A stretch of DNA of 64,000 bases from Colwellia sp. RSH04. Lineage in GTDB: Bacteria; Pseudomonadota; Gammaproteobacteria; Enterobacterales; Alteromonadaceae. Shown here piece by piece: positions 37,646 to 46,578 of the stretch. The stretch lies in NCBI RefSeq assembly GCF_003545765.1, contig NZ_QXIO01000009.1, positions 62,001 to 126,000 on the forward strand, in the 5' to 3' direction. Both the position numbers and the translations under genes were made by a program. The stretch's first letter is position 1, and every line of letters begins with the position of its first letter. Under the pieces are notes generated by a model. The model had not been told where the DNA came from. It ran no database searches and was given only the letters and a program-made list of their open reading frames with translations.

Positions 37646-39346
37646 ATGCGTACGAGTCAATATTTACTGTCTACTTTAAAAGAAACGCCTGCCAGTGCAG
37701 AAGTGATCAGTCACCAGTTAATGCTGCGTGCTGGTTTAGTTAGAAATGTTGCTTCTGGTTTATATACTTGGTTACCCACTGGTTTAAAAGTACTTAAAAA
37801 AGTTGAGAACATTGTACGTGAAGAGATGCAACGAGCAGGCTCTAATGAAGTGTTAATGCCGATGGTTCAACCCGCAGACTTATGGGAAGAATCAGGTCGC
37901 TGGGACGATTATGGCCCTGAATTATTACGATTAAACGATCGCCACAAGCGTGATTTTGTTTTAGGCCCAACTCACGAAGAAGTTATCACCAAGTTAGTTG
38001 CCAACGAATTAAGTAGCTATAAACAGTTACCTTTAAATGTTTTTCAAATTCAAACAAAGTTTCGTGATGAAATACGCCCTCGTTTTGGCGTAATGCGTGG
38101 TCGTGAATTCTTAATGAAAGATGCTTACACCTTCCATTTAGAAAAAGAATGTTTAGAAAAAACTTATCAAAAAATGTTTGATGCATACTGCCGTATTTTC
38201 GACAGGTTAGGTTTGGATTACCGCCCTGTTATTGCAGATACCGGCTCTATTGGCGGAGATACGTCTCATGAATTCCACGTATTAGCGGATTCAGGCGAAG
38301 ATGATATCGCATTTAGTGATGCAAGTGATTTTGCCGCTAATGTCGAAAAAGCAGAAGCACTTGCTCCTTCAGGAGAAAGACCGGCACCAACTCAAGAAAT
38401 TCAAAAGGTTGAGTTAAAGCTTGAGCGCTTAATCAAAACAACAGAAACAGAACTCAATACCAGTGTAAAAACGGTACTAGTACTTGGCTCAGTTGCTGAA
38501 GATGAGCCTGAAAAATTAGTAGCGCTTGTACTGCGTGGCGACCATGAACTCAATGAAGTCAAAGCTGAAAACCTTCCAAGCGTTGCTGCTCCTTTAACAT
38601 TAGCAACAGAAGAACAAATATCAGCGCTTGTTAACTGTCATAGTACTTCATTGGGTCCTAAAGATTTACCCATTGAAGTAATTGTCGATAGAAGTGCCGC
38701 CCATTTAAGCGACTTTGCTTGTGGTGCCAATGAAAATAATTACTCGTTCACCGGTGTTAACTGGCAGCGAGATTGTGGTGATATTACTGTTGCTGATATA
38801 CGTAATGTTGTTGAAGGCGACCCTAGCCCATGCGGCCAAGGTAATATCATTATTAAGCGTGGCATTGAAGTTGGCCATATTTTCCAATTAGGTCAAAAGT
38901 ATGCTGAGGCGATGAATTGTGCTGTACTTAACGAAGGTGGAAAAAACCAAACGTTAACTATGGGGTGTTATGGAATCGGTGTTTCTCGTATTGTTGCTGC
39001 CGCTATAGAGCAAAACCACGATAAATACGGTATTAAATGGCCGAAAGCTATCGCACCGTTTCAAGTGGCTATTGTGCCAATGAATATGGCAAAGTCAGCT
39101 CGTGTAAAAGAAACGGCTGAAGCCTTGTATGAGCAACTACAACATCAAGGTGTTGAAGTCATATTTGATGATAGAAAAGAACGCCCTGGTGTCATGTTTG
39201 CTGATCATGAGCTTATGGGAACGCCTTTATTATTAATTGTTGGCGAACGTAATTTAGACGAGAAAAAAGTAGAACTGAAAAACCGTATTACGGGCGAGAA
39301 GTCTCTAATAGCTATTGATGATGTTAACGCTTTGTTTTCTCAATAA
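37646..39346 (+). CDS. proS: Prolyl-tRNA synthetase
   Basis: A 566-residue class II synthetase of the bacterial type. Class II motifs: [20 protein letters not shown], motif 2 region [20 protein letters not shown], and motif 3 [19 protein letters not shown]. The editing (INS/YbaK-like) domain lies at about residues 225-390, and the C-terminal anticodon-binding domain has [10 protein letters not shown]. It charges tRNA-Pro. Followed by a terminator. Confidence 0.97.
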   Translation: MRTSQYLLSTLKETPASAEVISHQLMLRAGLVRNVASGLYTWLPTGLKVLKKVENIVREEMQRAGSNEVLMPMVQPADLWEESGRWDDYGPELLRLNDRHKRDFVLGPTHEEVITKLVANELSSYKQLPLNVFQIQTKFRDEIRPRFGVMRGREFLMKDAYTFHLEKECLEKTYQKMFDAYCRIFDRLGLDYRPVIADTGSIGGDTSHEFHVLADSGEDDIAFSDASDFAANVEKAEALAPSGERPAPTQEIQKVELKLERLIKTTETELNTSVKTVLVLGSVAEDEPEKLVALVLRGDHELNEVKAENLPSVAAPLTLATEEQISALVNCHSTSLGPKDLPIEVIVDRSAAHLSDFACGANENNYSFTGVNWQRDCGDITVADIRNVVEGDPSPCGQGNIIIKRGIEVGHIFQLGQKYAEAMNCAVLNEGGKNQTLTMGCYGIGVSRIVAAAIEQNHDKYGIKWPKAIAPFQVAIVPMNMAKSARVKETAEALYEQLQHQGVEVIFDDRKERPGVMFADHELMGTPLLLIVGERNLDEKKVELKNRITGEKSLIAIDDVNALFSQ

Positions 39347-39374
39347 AAACTGAGTGAAAAGCATTTCTTTAATC

Positions 39375-39393
39375 AGGGGGCGTTGAGCCCTCT
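39375..39393 (+). terminator. Rho-independent terminator of proS
   Basis: Stem AGGGGGC / GCCCTCT (one G-U pair) around GTTGA, followed by TTTTT, 29 bases after the proS stop. Confidence 0.85.
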
Positions 39394-39559
39394 TTTTATT
39401 TTTGTGAGATTGTATACCGTTTTATATAGCTAAATGTTTCATATTTATATTATTTTTCATTTAAAAAAAGCAAATTAACGGTTTCAATCATTAACAAAAT
39501 TGGCAACAATGGAGTCATCAATCACCCTGAAATTCATATTTTAAAGAAGTGCCTAACTC

Positions 39560-40780
39560 ATGAAAGCTATTACTAAGTCATCTAAATTAAACAAGGTTTG
39601 TTATGATATTAGAGGTCAAATAGCCGCAGAAGCCCGTCGTCTCGAAGATGAAGGACATAAAATTCTCAAATTAAACATAGGCAACCCTGCCCCTTTTGGA
39701 TTTGCAGCCCCTGACGACATTTTAAAAGACGTTATACACAACTTACCAAGCTCTCAAGGTTACTCTGAATCGCAAGGTATCTATTCAGCTCGTGTTGCAG
39801 TAATGCAATACTTTCAACAACAAAATATAAAAGAAGTTAGCGTAGATGATATCTACATTGGTAATGGTGTCAGTGAACTTATTGTCATGGCTATGCAAGC
39901 ACTTCTTAATAATGATGATGAAGTATTAATTCCTGCACCAGATTACCCGCTTTGGACTGCTGCTGTTGCCTTATCAGGTGGTACACCTGTTCATTACCAT
40001 TGTGATGATGAAAATTTTTGGTACCCAAACCTTGAAGATATGGAAGCCAAAATATCTAAAAAAACCAAAGCAATTGTATTAATAAACCCGAACAACCCAA
40101 CTGGCGCTGTTTATCCAGAAGAAGTATTACAAGGTATCATTGCCCTAGCCCGTAAACATCACTTGATCATCTTTAGTGACGAGATTTACGATAAAATCTT
40201 ATACGATGAAGCTACACATATTCCTACTGCGAGTTTAGCTCAAGATGTGCTCATTATTACTATGGGTGGTCTGTCTAAAAACTATCGAATTGCTGGTTTT
40301 AGAGCTGGCTGGATGGTGGTTTCAGGGCCAAAAATACACGCTGAAGATTATTTAGAGGGTTTAAATATTCTATCATCAATGCGACTCTGCGCTAATGTTC
40401 CATGCCAGCACGCTATTCAAACAGCACTTGGCGGTTATCAAAGCATAAATGAGTTAATTACTGGTGACGGGCGCTTATTAAAACAACGTAATATCGCCGA
40501 GAAAATGATCAATGATATTGATGGTCTCTCTTGCCACCCAGCAATGGGAGCACTGTATTTATTTGTTAAAGTTGATAATGCTAAATTTAATATTACCGAT
40601 GATGAGAAGATGATCTTAGATCTGCTCAAGCAAGAAAAGATACTTTTAGTGCATGGTCGTGCATTTAATATTAAAGATAATAATTATTTTAGATTAGTCT
40701 TTTTACCGCATGTTGACGAACTAATTCCAGCACTTGAGCGATTGAAAAACTTTTTCTCGACTTACAAACAAGTTAAATAA
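39560..40780 (+). CDS. alaA: Alanine-type aminotransferase (AlaA/YfbQ-like)
   Basis: A 406-residue PLP-dependent class I/II aminotransferase. Substrate region KLNIGNPAPFGFAAPDD, NGVSELIVMAMQALL, PNNPTGAVYPEE (Asn-Pro-Thr motif), FSDEIYDKILYD, the PLP lysine in GLSKNYRIAGFRAGW near residue 240. Close to E. coli AlaA, which makes alanine from pyruvate and glutamate. Its last bases, including the stop codon TAA, are half of an 8-bp target duplication of the adjacent element. Confidence 0.92.
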   Translation: MKAITKSSKLNKVCYDIRGQIAAEARRLEDEGHKILKLNIGNPAPFGFAAPDDILKDVIHNLPSSQGYSESQGIYSARVAVMQYFQQQNIKEVSVDDIYIGNGVSELIVMAMQALLNNDDEVLIPAPDYPLWTAAVALSGGTPVHYHCDDENFWYPNLEDMEAKISKKTKAIVLINPNNPTGAVYPEEVLQGIIALARKHHLIIFSDEIYDKILYDEATHIPTASLAQDVLIITMGGLSKNYRIAGFRAGWMVVSGPKIHAEDYLEGLNILSSMRLCANVPCQHAIQTALGGYQSINELITGDGRLLKQRNIAEKMINDIDGLSCHPAMGALYLFVKVDNAKFNITDDEKMILDLLKQEKILLVHGRAFNIKDNNYFRLVFLPHVDELIPALERLKNFFSTYKQVK

Positions 40781-40797
40781 CCTCAGCTCGGGATAAT

Positions 40798-40822
40798 AAA
40801 TAGCTCCCTAGCAGCTATTTTT
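40798..40822 (+). terminator. Terminator after alaA, inside the MITE-like element
   Basis: Stem AAATAGCT / AGCTATTT around CCCTAGC with a T-tail. It lies 17 bases downstream of the alaA stop but within the inserted element, so the element appears to supply the terminator. Confidence 0.75.
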
Positions 40823-40865
40823 CCTTACTTCTGTGTTAAATTCATAAACAATAGAATAACTTATG

Positions 40866-42184
40866 TGGACTCCCTCTTGTCAACAATAAAAACTTCTTTG
40901 AAGAATTAAACGCATACTTATGTTCGAGCTCTAATTGAGTAGCTAACTCTGGCTCATTGATATTTTCGCGAACAGGTAACCAAATCTATAAAGCGAGCTC
41001 TAGGCTCTTAGTTATTCACTGGTTTTACCTGCTGGTTTTTATCTTCAATTGGGCGTTTTTATTGTATGAACCTCTTAAGCTGTAATTAATACCGCTTTGT
41101 ATTCTGTGCCTTGGGTCAACATTGCAAAGGCTGTTCTTACTGTTTTGTTCGCTAAGGCTACCGCTGCACAACGTTTTCCTCTGCGAGCAACCAATGCTTG
41201 TATCCATGCCTCTTTTTGGGTGACGGCTTCTCGTGTCATTATCCGGTTAATCGCTGACATTGCTCCTACGATAAGGTTACTGCGTAACATACTGTTTTTC
41301 ACGTATTTACCAATACTGCCCAGTTTTACTTTTCCACCCGTTGAATGCTGAACTGGGGTTAACCCTATACAAGCAGAAGCCTCTTTGCCTTTGTGAAACA
41401 GCTCGGGTTGACAACCCAAAGCAATATATAAATTCACCGCATTGATGGTGCTTACTCCTTCTAACTGTAGTAACCTTTTACATTCAGTATGTTGTGTCGA
41501 TATGTTAGCCAACACCTCTTCATAATGCACTATCGATTTTATTAAACCGCGATATTGTGTCCAGGCCATTTGTAATGCGCTTCTAAATTCAAAAGATAGG
41601 TCATTTTCACCATCTTCTAATGTTGCTTGAATGACACCTTTTAACCCACCATCACGGTTGGACACCCGAATATTCAATTCCAATAACAAACTTTTTAGTT
41701 GGTTGCCTAAAGCTGTTTTCTGTTTAATTGCTAATTCTCTAAAACGCATGATGGATTGCAATTGTTGCTGTTCAATATTTTTACCTGAGATAAAATTAAC
41801 ATCCGGTAGTAAAGCTGCTTGCACAACCGCTAACGCATCGTTTTTATCTGTCTTTTGGTTTTGGCGCACTGAATGGACAAGTTTAGGGCAAATGAGACGA
41901 GCATCATGCCCTAAACTAGTGGCTTTTTGTTTCCAATAGTTCGAGGTACTACAGGCTTCGAAAATAACTGTCGCTGATTTAAGGTTGGCTAAGAAGATTA
42001 AAAACTCCCTCGTTGTCATTTCTGTATTAGAACGCACGCTTTTGTTTGTATATATACAAACTTGGATAACTTCTTTTGCTAAATCTACACCAATGATAGT
42101 ATTATTCATGTTATGGACTCTTTTTAATATGTTTTGTGTGGTAACAAATATATTACCTCACATCTTTGGGTGTGAGGGAGTCCA
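40866..42184 (-). mobile_element. IS110-family insertion sequence (approximate ends)
   Basis: An 11-base inverted pair TGGACTCCCTC (40866-40876) and GAGGGAGTCCA (42174-42184) brackets the transposase gene, as the subterminal repeats of IS1111-type members do. True ends may lie several bases outside. About 200 non-coding bases follow the transposase stop inside the element and about 65 precede its start, so a bridge RNA, if of the IS1111 type, would be encoded on the 3' side. Confidence 0.75.
41075..42109 (-). CDS. IS110-family transposase (DEDD recombinase)
   Basis: A 344-residue protein with the N-terminal RuvC-like DEDD domain (IIGVDLAKEVIQV with Asp9; VIFEACSTSNYW; QKTDKNDALAVVQA) and the C-terminal transposase_20 domain (LLQLEGVSTINAVNLYIALG; SACIGLTPVQHSTGGKVKLG with the candidate nucleophilic serine in HSTGGK). 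Intact frame. IS110 enzymes act with a bridge RNA from the element's non-coding end to choose target sites. Confidence 0.94.
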   Translation of the reverse strand: MNNTIIGVDLAKEVIQVCIYTNKSVRSNTEMTTREFLIFLANLKSATVIFEACSTSNYWKQKATSLGHDARLICPKLVHSVRQNQKTDKNDALAVVQAALLPDVNFISGKNIEQQQLQSIMRFRELAIKQKTALGNQLKSLLLELNIRVSNRDGGLKGVIQATLEDGENDLSFEFRSALQMAWTQYRGLIKSIVHYEEVLANISTQHTECKRLLQLEGVSTINAVNLYIALGCQPELFHKGKEASACIGLTPVQHSTGGKVKLGSIGKYVKNSMLRSNLIVGAMSAINRIMTREAVTQKEAWIQALVARRGKRCAAVALANKTVRTAFAMLTQGTEYKAVLITA

Positions 42185-42339
42185 ATTATCTATTCTTAAT
42201 GAATTTGCCTTGAATTAAGAAAAACTATCAAGCTAGTGAGTTGCTAAAACCACAAGTCTAACAATTTCAAACGATTAACTTATCTCTTAACCCGAGCTGA
42301 GGTTAAATAAATAGTCAATAGTGAGTAAAATATTACAAT

Positions 42340-42368
42340 AAAAACGATTAATTAACTTAATCGTTTTT
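42340..42368 (-). terminator. Terminator of the CoA-transferase gene
   Basis: Stem AAAAACGATTAA / TTAATCGTTTTT around TTAAC, 21 bases past the minus-strand gene's stop. T- and A-tracts on both sides make it potentially bidirectional. Confidence 0.85.
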
Positions 42369-42389
42369 ATATTGCTTTAAAATAAAGCT

Positions 42390-43691
42390 TTAACAATTGA
42401 TGTGCCAAAGCTTTTTCGCTTGCTCTGCTAACTCTGCTCGAAAGTCAGGGTGGGCGATAGCAATAAGTGCCTGCGCTCTTTCCTGTAAACTTTTACCCCG
42501 TAAATTAGCTACCCCATACTCAGTAACAATATAATGAACGTGCGCTCTAGTCGTTACCACACCTGCACCACTATCGAGTGTGGCAACAATTCTTGAGAGT
42601 TCACCTCGTTTAGCCGTTGAAGGTAATGCAATTACGGCTTTCCCCCCTTTTGATAAATTAGCGGCACGAATAAAGTCCATTTGTCCACCAACGCCTGAAT
42701 ATATCGATGTACCAATTGAATCGGCACAAACCTGACCAGTAATATCAACTTGTAGTGCGCTATTGATTGCTGCGACATTATCATTGCGCCTGATAATAGA
42801 CGTATCATTAACATACTCAATATCTAAAAAAGCTACTTGTGGGTTATCATCAACAAAATCATAAAGTTTTTGAGTGCCTGCTGCGAACCCCGTGACAATT
42901 TTACCCGGGTGTACTTTCTTTAATTTATTATTAATCGCCCCTGCTTCAATTAACTCAAGAACACCATCAGAAAACATTTCTGTATGAATACCTAAATCTT
43001 TTCTATCTTTTAAACAGGCTAATACTGCATCAGGGATAGCTCCAATGCCCATTTGTAAACAGTCGCCATCTTTAATCAACGCAGCAACATTTTCACCAAT
43101 GGCTTTAGTCACCTCATCAAGATGTGCTTTTGGATGTTGCGGGAGTTCATCTTCTTGCCAATAAACGCTATGAAACCTATCGTAAGCAATAAATGCATCA
43201 CCATGAGTTCTCGGCATTTTCGGGTTGATATGTGCGATGATTTTCTTAGCCATTTGACAGGCTGAATTGGTCGCTTCTACTGAAACACCCATTGTACACA
43301 TGCCATGTTGATCAGGTGGAGAAACTTGAATGATAGCAGTATCTATTGGCTGTTCTTTTGAACGAAATAATTTCGGCAATTCAGAGAGAAAGATAGGTAC
43401 ATAATCAGCTTTACCTTGCGCGATTAAAGGACGCGTTGAGGCACTAGTGAAATAGCAACGATGCCGTAAGTGAGGCGTTAATGATTCATCAGCTAACACT
43501 TCTCCCCTTTCGGTATGAAGCTGCATCAATGTTAAGTTGTTGCGTTTTTTAGCGTGCGTCGCAAGTGCAGAGAACAAAACTCTTGGTGTTGCAGCCATAG
43601 AGTGAGTCCAAATGTATTCATTATCTTCAATAATTGAAACCGCTTCTAAGGCGGTTTTACAGACAGTAACTGACATATTTTTTTCCAACAT
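42390..43691 (-). CDS. Acetyl-CoA hydrolase/transferase family protein
   Basis: A 433-residue protein. Family features: WTHSMAATPRVLFSALA near the start, DTAIIQVSPPDQHGMCTMGV, LQMGIGAIPDAVLACL and LGIHTEMFSDGVLELIEAG (candidate catalytic Glu region), and GGQMDFIRAANLSKGGKAVI. This matches the 4-hydroxybutyrate/acetate CoA-transferase group, which moves CoA between acetyl-CoA and other carboxylates; exact substrate unclear. A second in-frame ATG at 43676 is possible. Transcribed alone between two terminators. Confidence 0.86.
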   Translation of the reverse strand: MLEKNMSVTVCKTALEAVSIIEDNEYIWTHSMAATPRVLFSALATHAKKRNNLTLMQLHTERGEVLADESLTPHLRHRCYFTSASTRPLIAQGKADYVPIFLSELPKLFRSKEQPIDTAIIQVSPPDQHGMCTMGVSVEATNSACQMAKKIIAHINPKMPRTHGDAFIAYDRFHSVYWQEDELPQHPKAHLDEVTKAIGENVAALIKDGDCLQMGIGAIPDAVLACLKDRKDLGIHTEMFSDGVLELIEAGAINNKLKKVHPGKIVTGFAAGTQKLYDFVDDNPQVAFLDIEYVNDTSIIRRNDNVAAINSALQVDITGQVCADSIGTSIYSGVGGQMDFIRAANLSKGGKAVIALPSTAKRGELSRIVATLDSGAGVVTTRAHVHYIVTEYGVANLRGKSLQERAQALIAIAHPDFRAELAEQAKKLWHINC

Positions 43692-43780
43692 AATATAACC
43701 CTACACAGTGTAATCAATCAGTAGATAACCACTTCTGATTTACATCAAATAGCATTAACTCATTAAAAATTTACATATAA

Positions 43781-43806
43781 AAAAAGCGACAATAATGTCG
43801 CTTTTT
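43781..43806 (-). terminator. Terminator of the nap operon
   Basis: Stem AAAAAGCGACA / TGTCGCTTTTT around ATAA, 32 bases past the napC stop. Confidence 0.9.
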
Positions 43807-43837
43807 CGTTACAGTAATTTAAGCTAGCTAATTACTG

Positions 43838-44428
43838 TTACCAATTTTCCACGCCTTTCATGTCAGGTAAGGTATGTGCAATACCTTTATGACAATCAAT
43901 ACACGTTTTCTCACCAGTGCCTAATGCATCTTTATGCATTTTAACACTACGATTACCTTGTTCTGAGAAATCCATATATTCAAAGTTATGACAATTACGA
44001 CATTCACGTGAATCATTTTCTTTCATTCGTTTCCATTCACGCTCAGCCATTGAACGGCGGTGTCCATTAAACTTTTCAGGCGTATTAATAATACCTGTTA
44101 GTTTGCCCCAAACTTCTTTACTGGCTGCAATTTTACGGATTATTTTATGAGTCCACTCTTTAGGTACATGACAATCAGGACATGTCGCCCTAACGCCCGA
44201 TCTATTTGAGTAGTGAATCGTTTCACGATATTCCTCATAAACATTGTTTTCCATTTCATGACAGCTGATACAGAATTCTTCTGTATTTGTTACTTCTAAA
44301 GCAGTGTTAAAACCACCCCAGAAAATAATACCGCCGGCAAAACCAATCAACAATATAAACCATAATCCCGCGCTATTTGGCGACTTAAGGTATTGCAAAA
44401 AGCCTTTTTTATTATTTGCTTTCGTCAT
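43838..44428 (-). CDS. napC: Tetraheme cytochrome c NapC
   Basis: A 196-residue NapC/NirT-type quinol dehydrogenase. One N-terminal membrane anchor (about residues 17-38, [19 protein letters not shown]) and four CxxCH heme sites: [39 protein letters not shown]. It passes electrons from the quinol pool to NapAB. Last gene of the operon, 24 bases after napB. Confidence 0.96.
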   Translation of the reverse strand: MTKANNKKGFLQYLKSPNSAGLWFILLIGFAGGIIFWGGFNTALEVTNTEEFCISCHEMENNVYEEYRETIHYSNRSGVRATCPDCHVPKEWTHKIIRKIAASKEVWGKLTGIINTPEKFNGHRRSMAEREWKRMKENDSRECRNCHNFEYMDFSEQGNRSVKMHKDALGTGEKTCIDCHKGIAHTLPDMKGVENW

Positions 44429-44452
44429 TTTTTTCCCCTTTCACATTAGGAC

Positions 44453-44908
44453 TTATTCATTACCCAATGACTCAACAGGCTCAAAGGTATTATCTACCAA
44501 TGGTTTTGCATCTGCTTGAGTTACATGACATTGAGAACAAAAATAACGACGCGGAGAAACATCTGAAAGTGTTTTACCGTCGCGAGTTTCAAAGTGAGTT
44601 AAGCTCACTTTTGTTGCACCCGTTTCTGCCGCATATTTCCAACCATGACACGTAAGACACTTGTTAGAGTTTAAATCAACACGGTAACCACGAGTTTGAT
44701 GTGGAACCATAGGTGGTTGATGCACATAGTTACGAGCAATAGGATTTTTATCCTTAATCACACGTTTCATTGTTTCTGCTTTTTTAGTTTCATCAAGTGT
44801 TGCTGTGCCACGAAGTGATTCAACGCCACCAGAGTTAACCTCTTGTGCATGTAATGTTGTTGTGCAGGCTAAACCTAAAACCATTACAACATATGATAAT
44901 CTTTTCAT
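44453..44908 (-). CDS. napB: Diheme cytochrome c NapB
   Basis: A 151-residue periplasmic subunit with signal peptide (residues 1-21, ending LHA), two heme sites CLTCHGWKY and CSQCHVTQAD, and the NapB segment PPMVPHQTRGYRVDLNSNKC. It transfers electrons from NapC to the NapA catalytic subunit. Two bases separate it from napH. Confidence 0.96.
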   Translation of the reverse strand: MKRLSYVVMVLGLACTTTLHAQEVNSGGVESLRGTATLDETKKAETMKRVIKDKNPIARNYVHQPPMVPHQTRGYRVDLNSNKCLTCHGWKYAAETGATKVSLTHFETRDGKTLSDVSPRRYFCSQCHVTQADAKPLVDNTFEPVESLGNE

Positions 44909-44910
44909 AA

Positions 44911-45771
44911 TTATACCTCTGCCTTTCTAGGCAAAATTGTCGTTATCTTAAATACATCTTGTGAGCACACATCAATGCAACGACCACAGTTTGTGCAATC
45001 GGCTGCTTTAATGAGTGGGCCAAAGCCTTTGCTTTCTCCAAACAATGGCATTTTCAATATCTCAGGCTCGGGACAAATAGCGAAACAATCCATACATTTA
45101 TCACAGTTGTCTCTTTTAGTTGCTGATATCTTAATTGGACTAAAACGACCAATTAAATTATATAGTGCCCCTTGCGGACAAATATGACCACACCATCCCT
45201 GCTCTACGAGTAATAAGTCAAACAAGAAAATACCAACGAGTATTATCCAAGCCATTCCCATACCAAATATCACACCACGATGAAATATTGATACCGGGTT
45301 AATTAACTCCCATGCCATCGTACCTAAAAAAATAGGTAGAATAAGTGCCATGGCTAAAACCCAAAAACGAGTTTTACGAGATAGCTTCGTTGACGTTCTA
45401 ATTTTCAATTTCCGTCTTAACCAATGTGCTGCATCACTTATCATATTGACAGGGCAAACCCATGAACAAAATACTCGACCTCCTACCAAGAAATAGCCAG
45501 TAGTGATAATCAAAGCGCCTATTATTGCTGTAGTTTCAGGAATATGTCCTGCTGCAAACGCTTGCAACAAAACAAAAGGGTCAGTCATCGGTACTGTGTC
45601 TAATAAAACACTAGCACTTAAATTGCCCTTAATAACCCAAACACCAAAAAGAGGGCCAAGCATGAACAAACTTAAAATAGTAAGTTGGCTAAACCTTCTT
45701 AATAATAAATACTTATGTGCTGATAACCAGCCTTTACTCGCTATTGCTTCTTGACCTACAGGGTGTTTCAT
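44911..45771 (-). CDS. napH: Membrane ferredoxin-type protein NapH
   Basis: A 286-residue quinol dehydrogenase component with about four membrane spans, conserved cysteine motifs FCSWVCPVNM and GWCGHICPQGALY, and two 4Fe-4S ferredoxin clusters CDKCMDCFAICPEPEI and CTNCGRCIDVCSQDVF near the C-terminus. With NapG it feeds electrons, mainly from ubiquinol, toward NapC/NapB. It begins directly after the napG stop. Confidence 0.95.
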   Translation of the reverse strand: MKHPVGQEAIASKGWLSAHKYLLLRRFSQLTILSLFMLGPLFGVWVIKGNLSASVLLDTVPMTDPFVLLQAFAAGHIPETTAIIGALIITTGYFLVGGRVFCSWVCPVNMISDAAHWLRRKLKIRTSTKLSRKTRFWVLAMALILPIFLGTMAWELINPVSIFHRGVIFGMGMAWIILVGIFLFDLLLVEQGWCGHICPQGALYNLIGRFSPIKISATKRDNCDKCMDCFAICPEPEILKMPLFGESKGFGPLIKAADCTNCGRCIDVCSQDVFKITTILPRKAEV

Positions 45772-46536
45772 TTATTGAAGCCCTTCAGGTACACGATCTG
45801 GAAGATCTAATACTTCATCAATTAATGAACCACCAGCATTGTCTTTTTCAATCCAACCCCAGCGATAATGTTTACCTAACTCACCTTTTGCAAGTTCTAA
45901 AGGAAGTACTTTAATTGCTGCTTCAGGTAATGGGCACGCATGTTCACATTTACCACACCCCGTACATGCATCTGAATGCACCGTAGGAATAAACATGGCA
46001 TGATGCCCTGTTCTGACATTACGTTCTACTTCAAGTGTAATTGCTTCATCCATTAAAGGGCAAACCCTTACACAAATGTCACAACGCAAACCTTGAGTGT
46101 TTAAACATGTTTCGCGATCCAATAAAACGGCCAGCCCCATTTTAGCGTCATCAATTGACGCTAAACTAGGTGATATCGCGCCTGTAGGGCAAGCCTCTTG
46201 ACAAGGAATATCATCACACATTTCACAGGGAATAATATTCGCATCAAAGTAAGGCGTACCTGTTGTAACAGGCTCAAATAACTTACCAAGTTTTAACGTA
46301 TCATAGGGACATGCTTCAACACATAACCCACAACGAACACACGCAGCTAAAAAGTCTTCCTCGCTCAATGCGCCAGGAGGTCGTAAACATTGAGCAGCAA
46401 TGCTTTGAGATTGCTTGGCATAACCAGCAAGCCCTGTAGCTAACAAACCTACACCACATATACCACGGCTAGCATCAGTAATTAACTGACGTCTAGACAT
46501 TTTCCTTGGTTGGTAAGTATTTTTACTGCTCATCAT
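45772..46536 (-). CDS. napG: Ferredoxin-type protein NapG
   Basis: A 254-residue periplasmic iron-sulfur protein. A Tat signal ([12 protein letters not shown] near residue 14) precedes four 4Fe-4S clusters: [47 protein letters not shown] and [16 protein letters not shown]. Partner of NapH. It follows napA by 42 bases. Confidence 0.95.
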   Translation of the reverse strand: MMSSKNTYQPRKMSRRQLITDASRGICGVGLLATGLAGYAKQSQSIAAQCLRPPGALSEEDFLAACVRCGLCVEACPYDTLKLGKLFEPVTTGTPYFDANIIPCEMCDDIPCQEACPTGAISPSLASIDDAKMGLAVLLDRETCLNTQGLRCDICVRVCPLMDEAITLEVERNVRTGHHAMFIPTVHSDACTGCGKCEHACPLPEAAIKVLPLELAKGELGKHYRWGWIEKDNAGGSLIDEVLDLPDRVPEGLQ

Positions 46537-46578
46537 TAACTCTTGATTTCTGTAAATATAAAGTAATGGCTAAAGTCG

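Larger units (their letters stand above)
40781..42302. mobile_element. MITE-like element at the alaA stop codon, interrupted by an IS110-family element
   Basis: Perfect 12-base inverted ends CCTCAGCTCGGG (40781-40792) and CCCGAGCTGAGG (42291-42302) are flanked by an exact 8-base direct repeat TTAAATAA (40773-40780, 42303-42310). After removing the inner IS110 (about 40866-42184), roughly 200 non-coding bases remain, the size of a MITE. The duplication includes the end of alaA, so the stop codon is kept. No transposase for these ends is in the window. Confidence 0.75.

Noticed and set aside
40785..42302. Ends CCTCAGCTCGGG as a split alaA terminator with IS110 in its loop
   Set aside because: The exact 8-bp duplication TTAAATAA outside both arms fits a transposed element better, and a separate terminator hairpin lies at 40798-40822.
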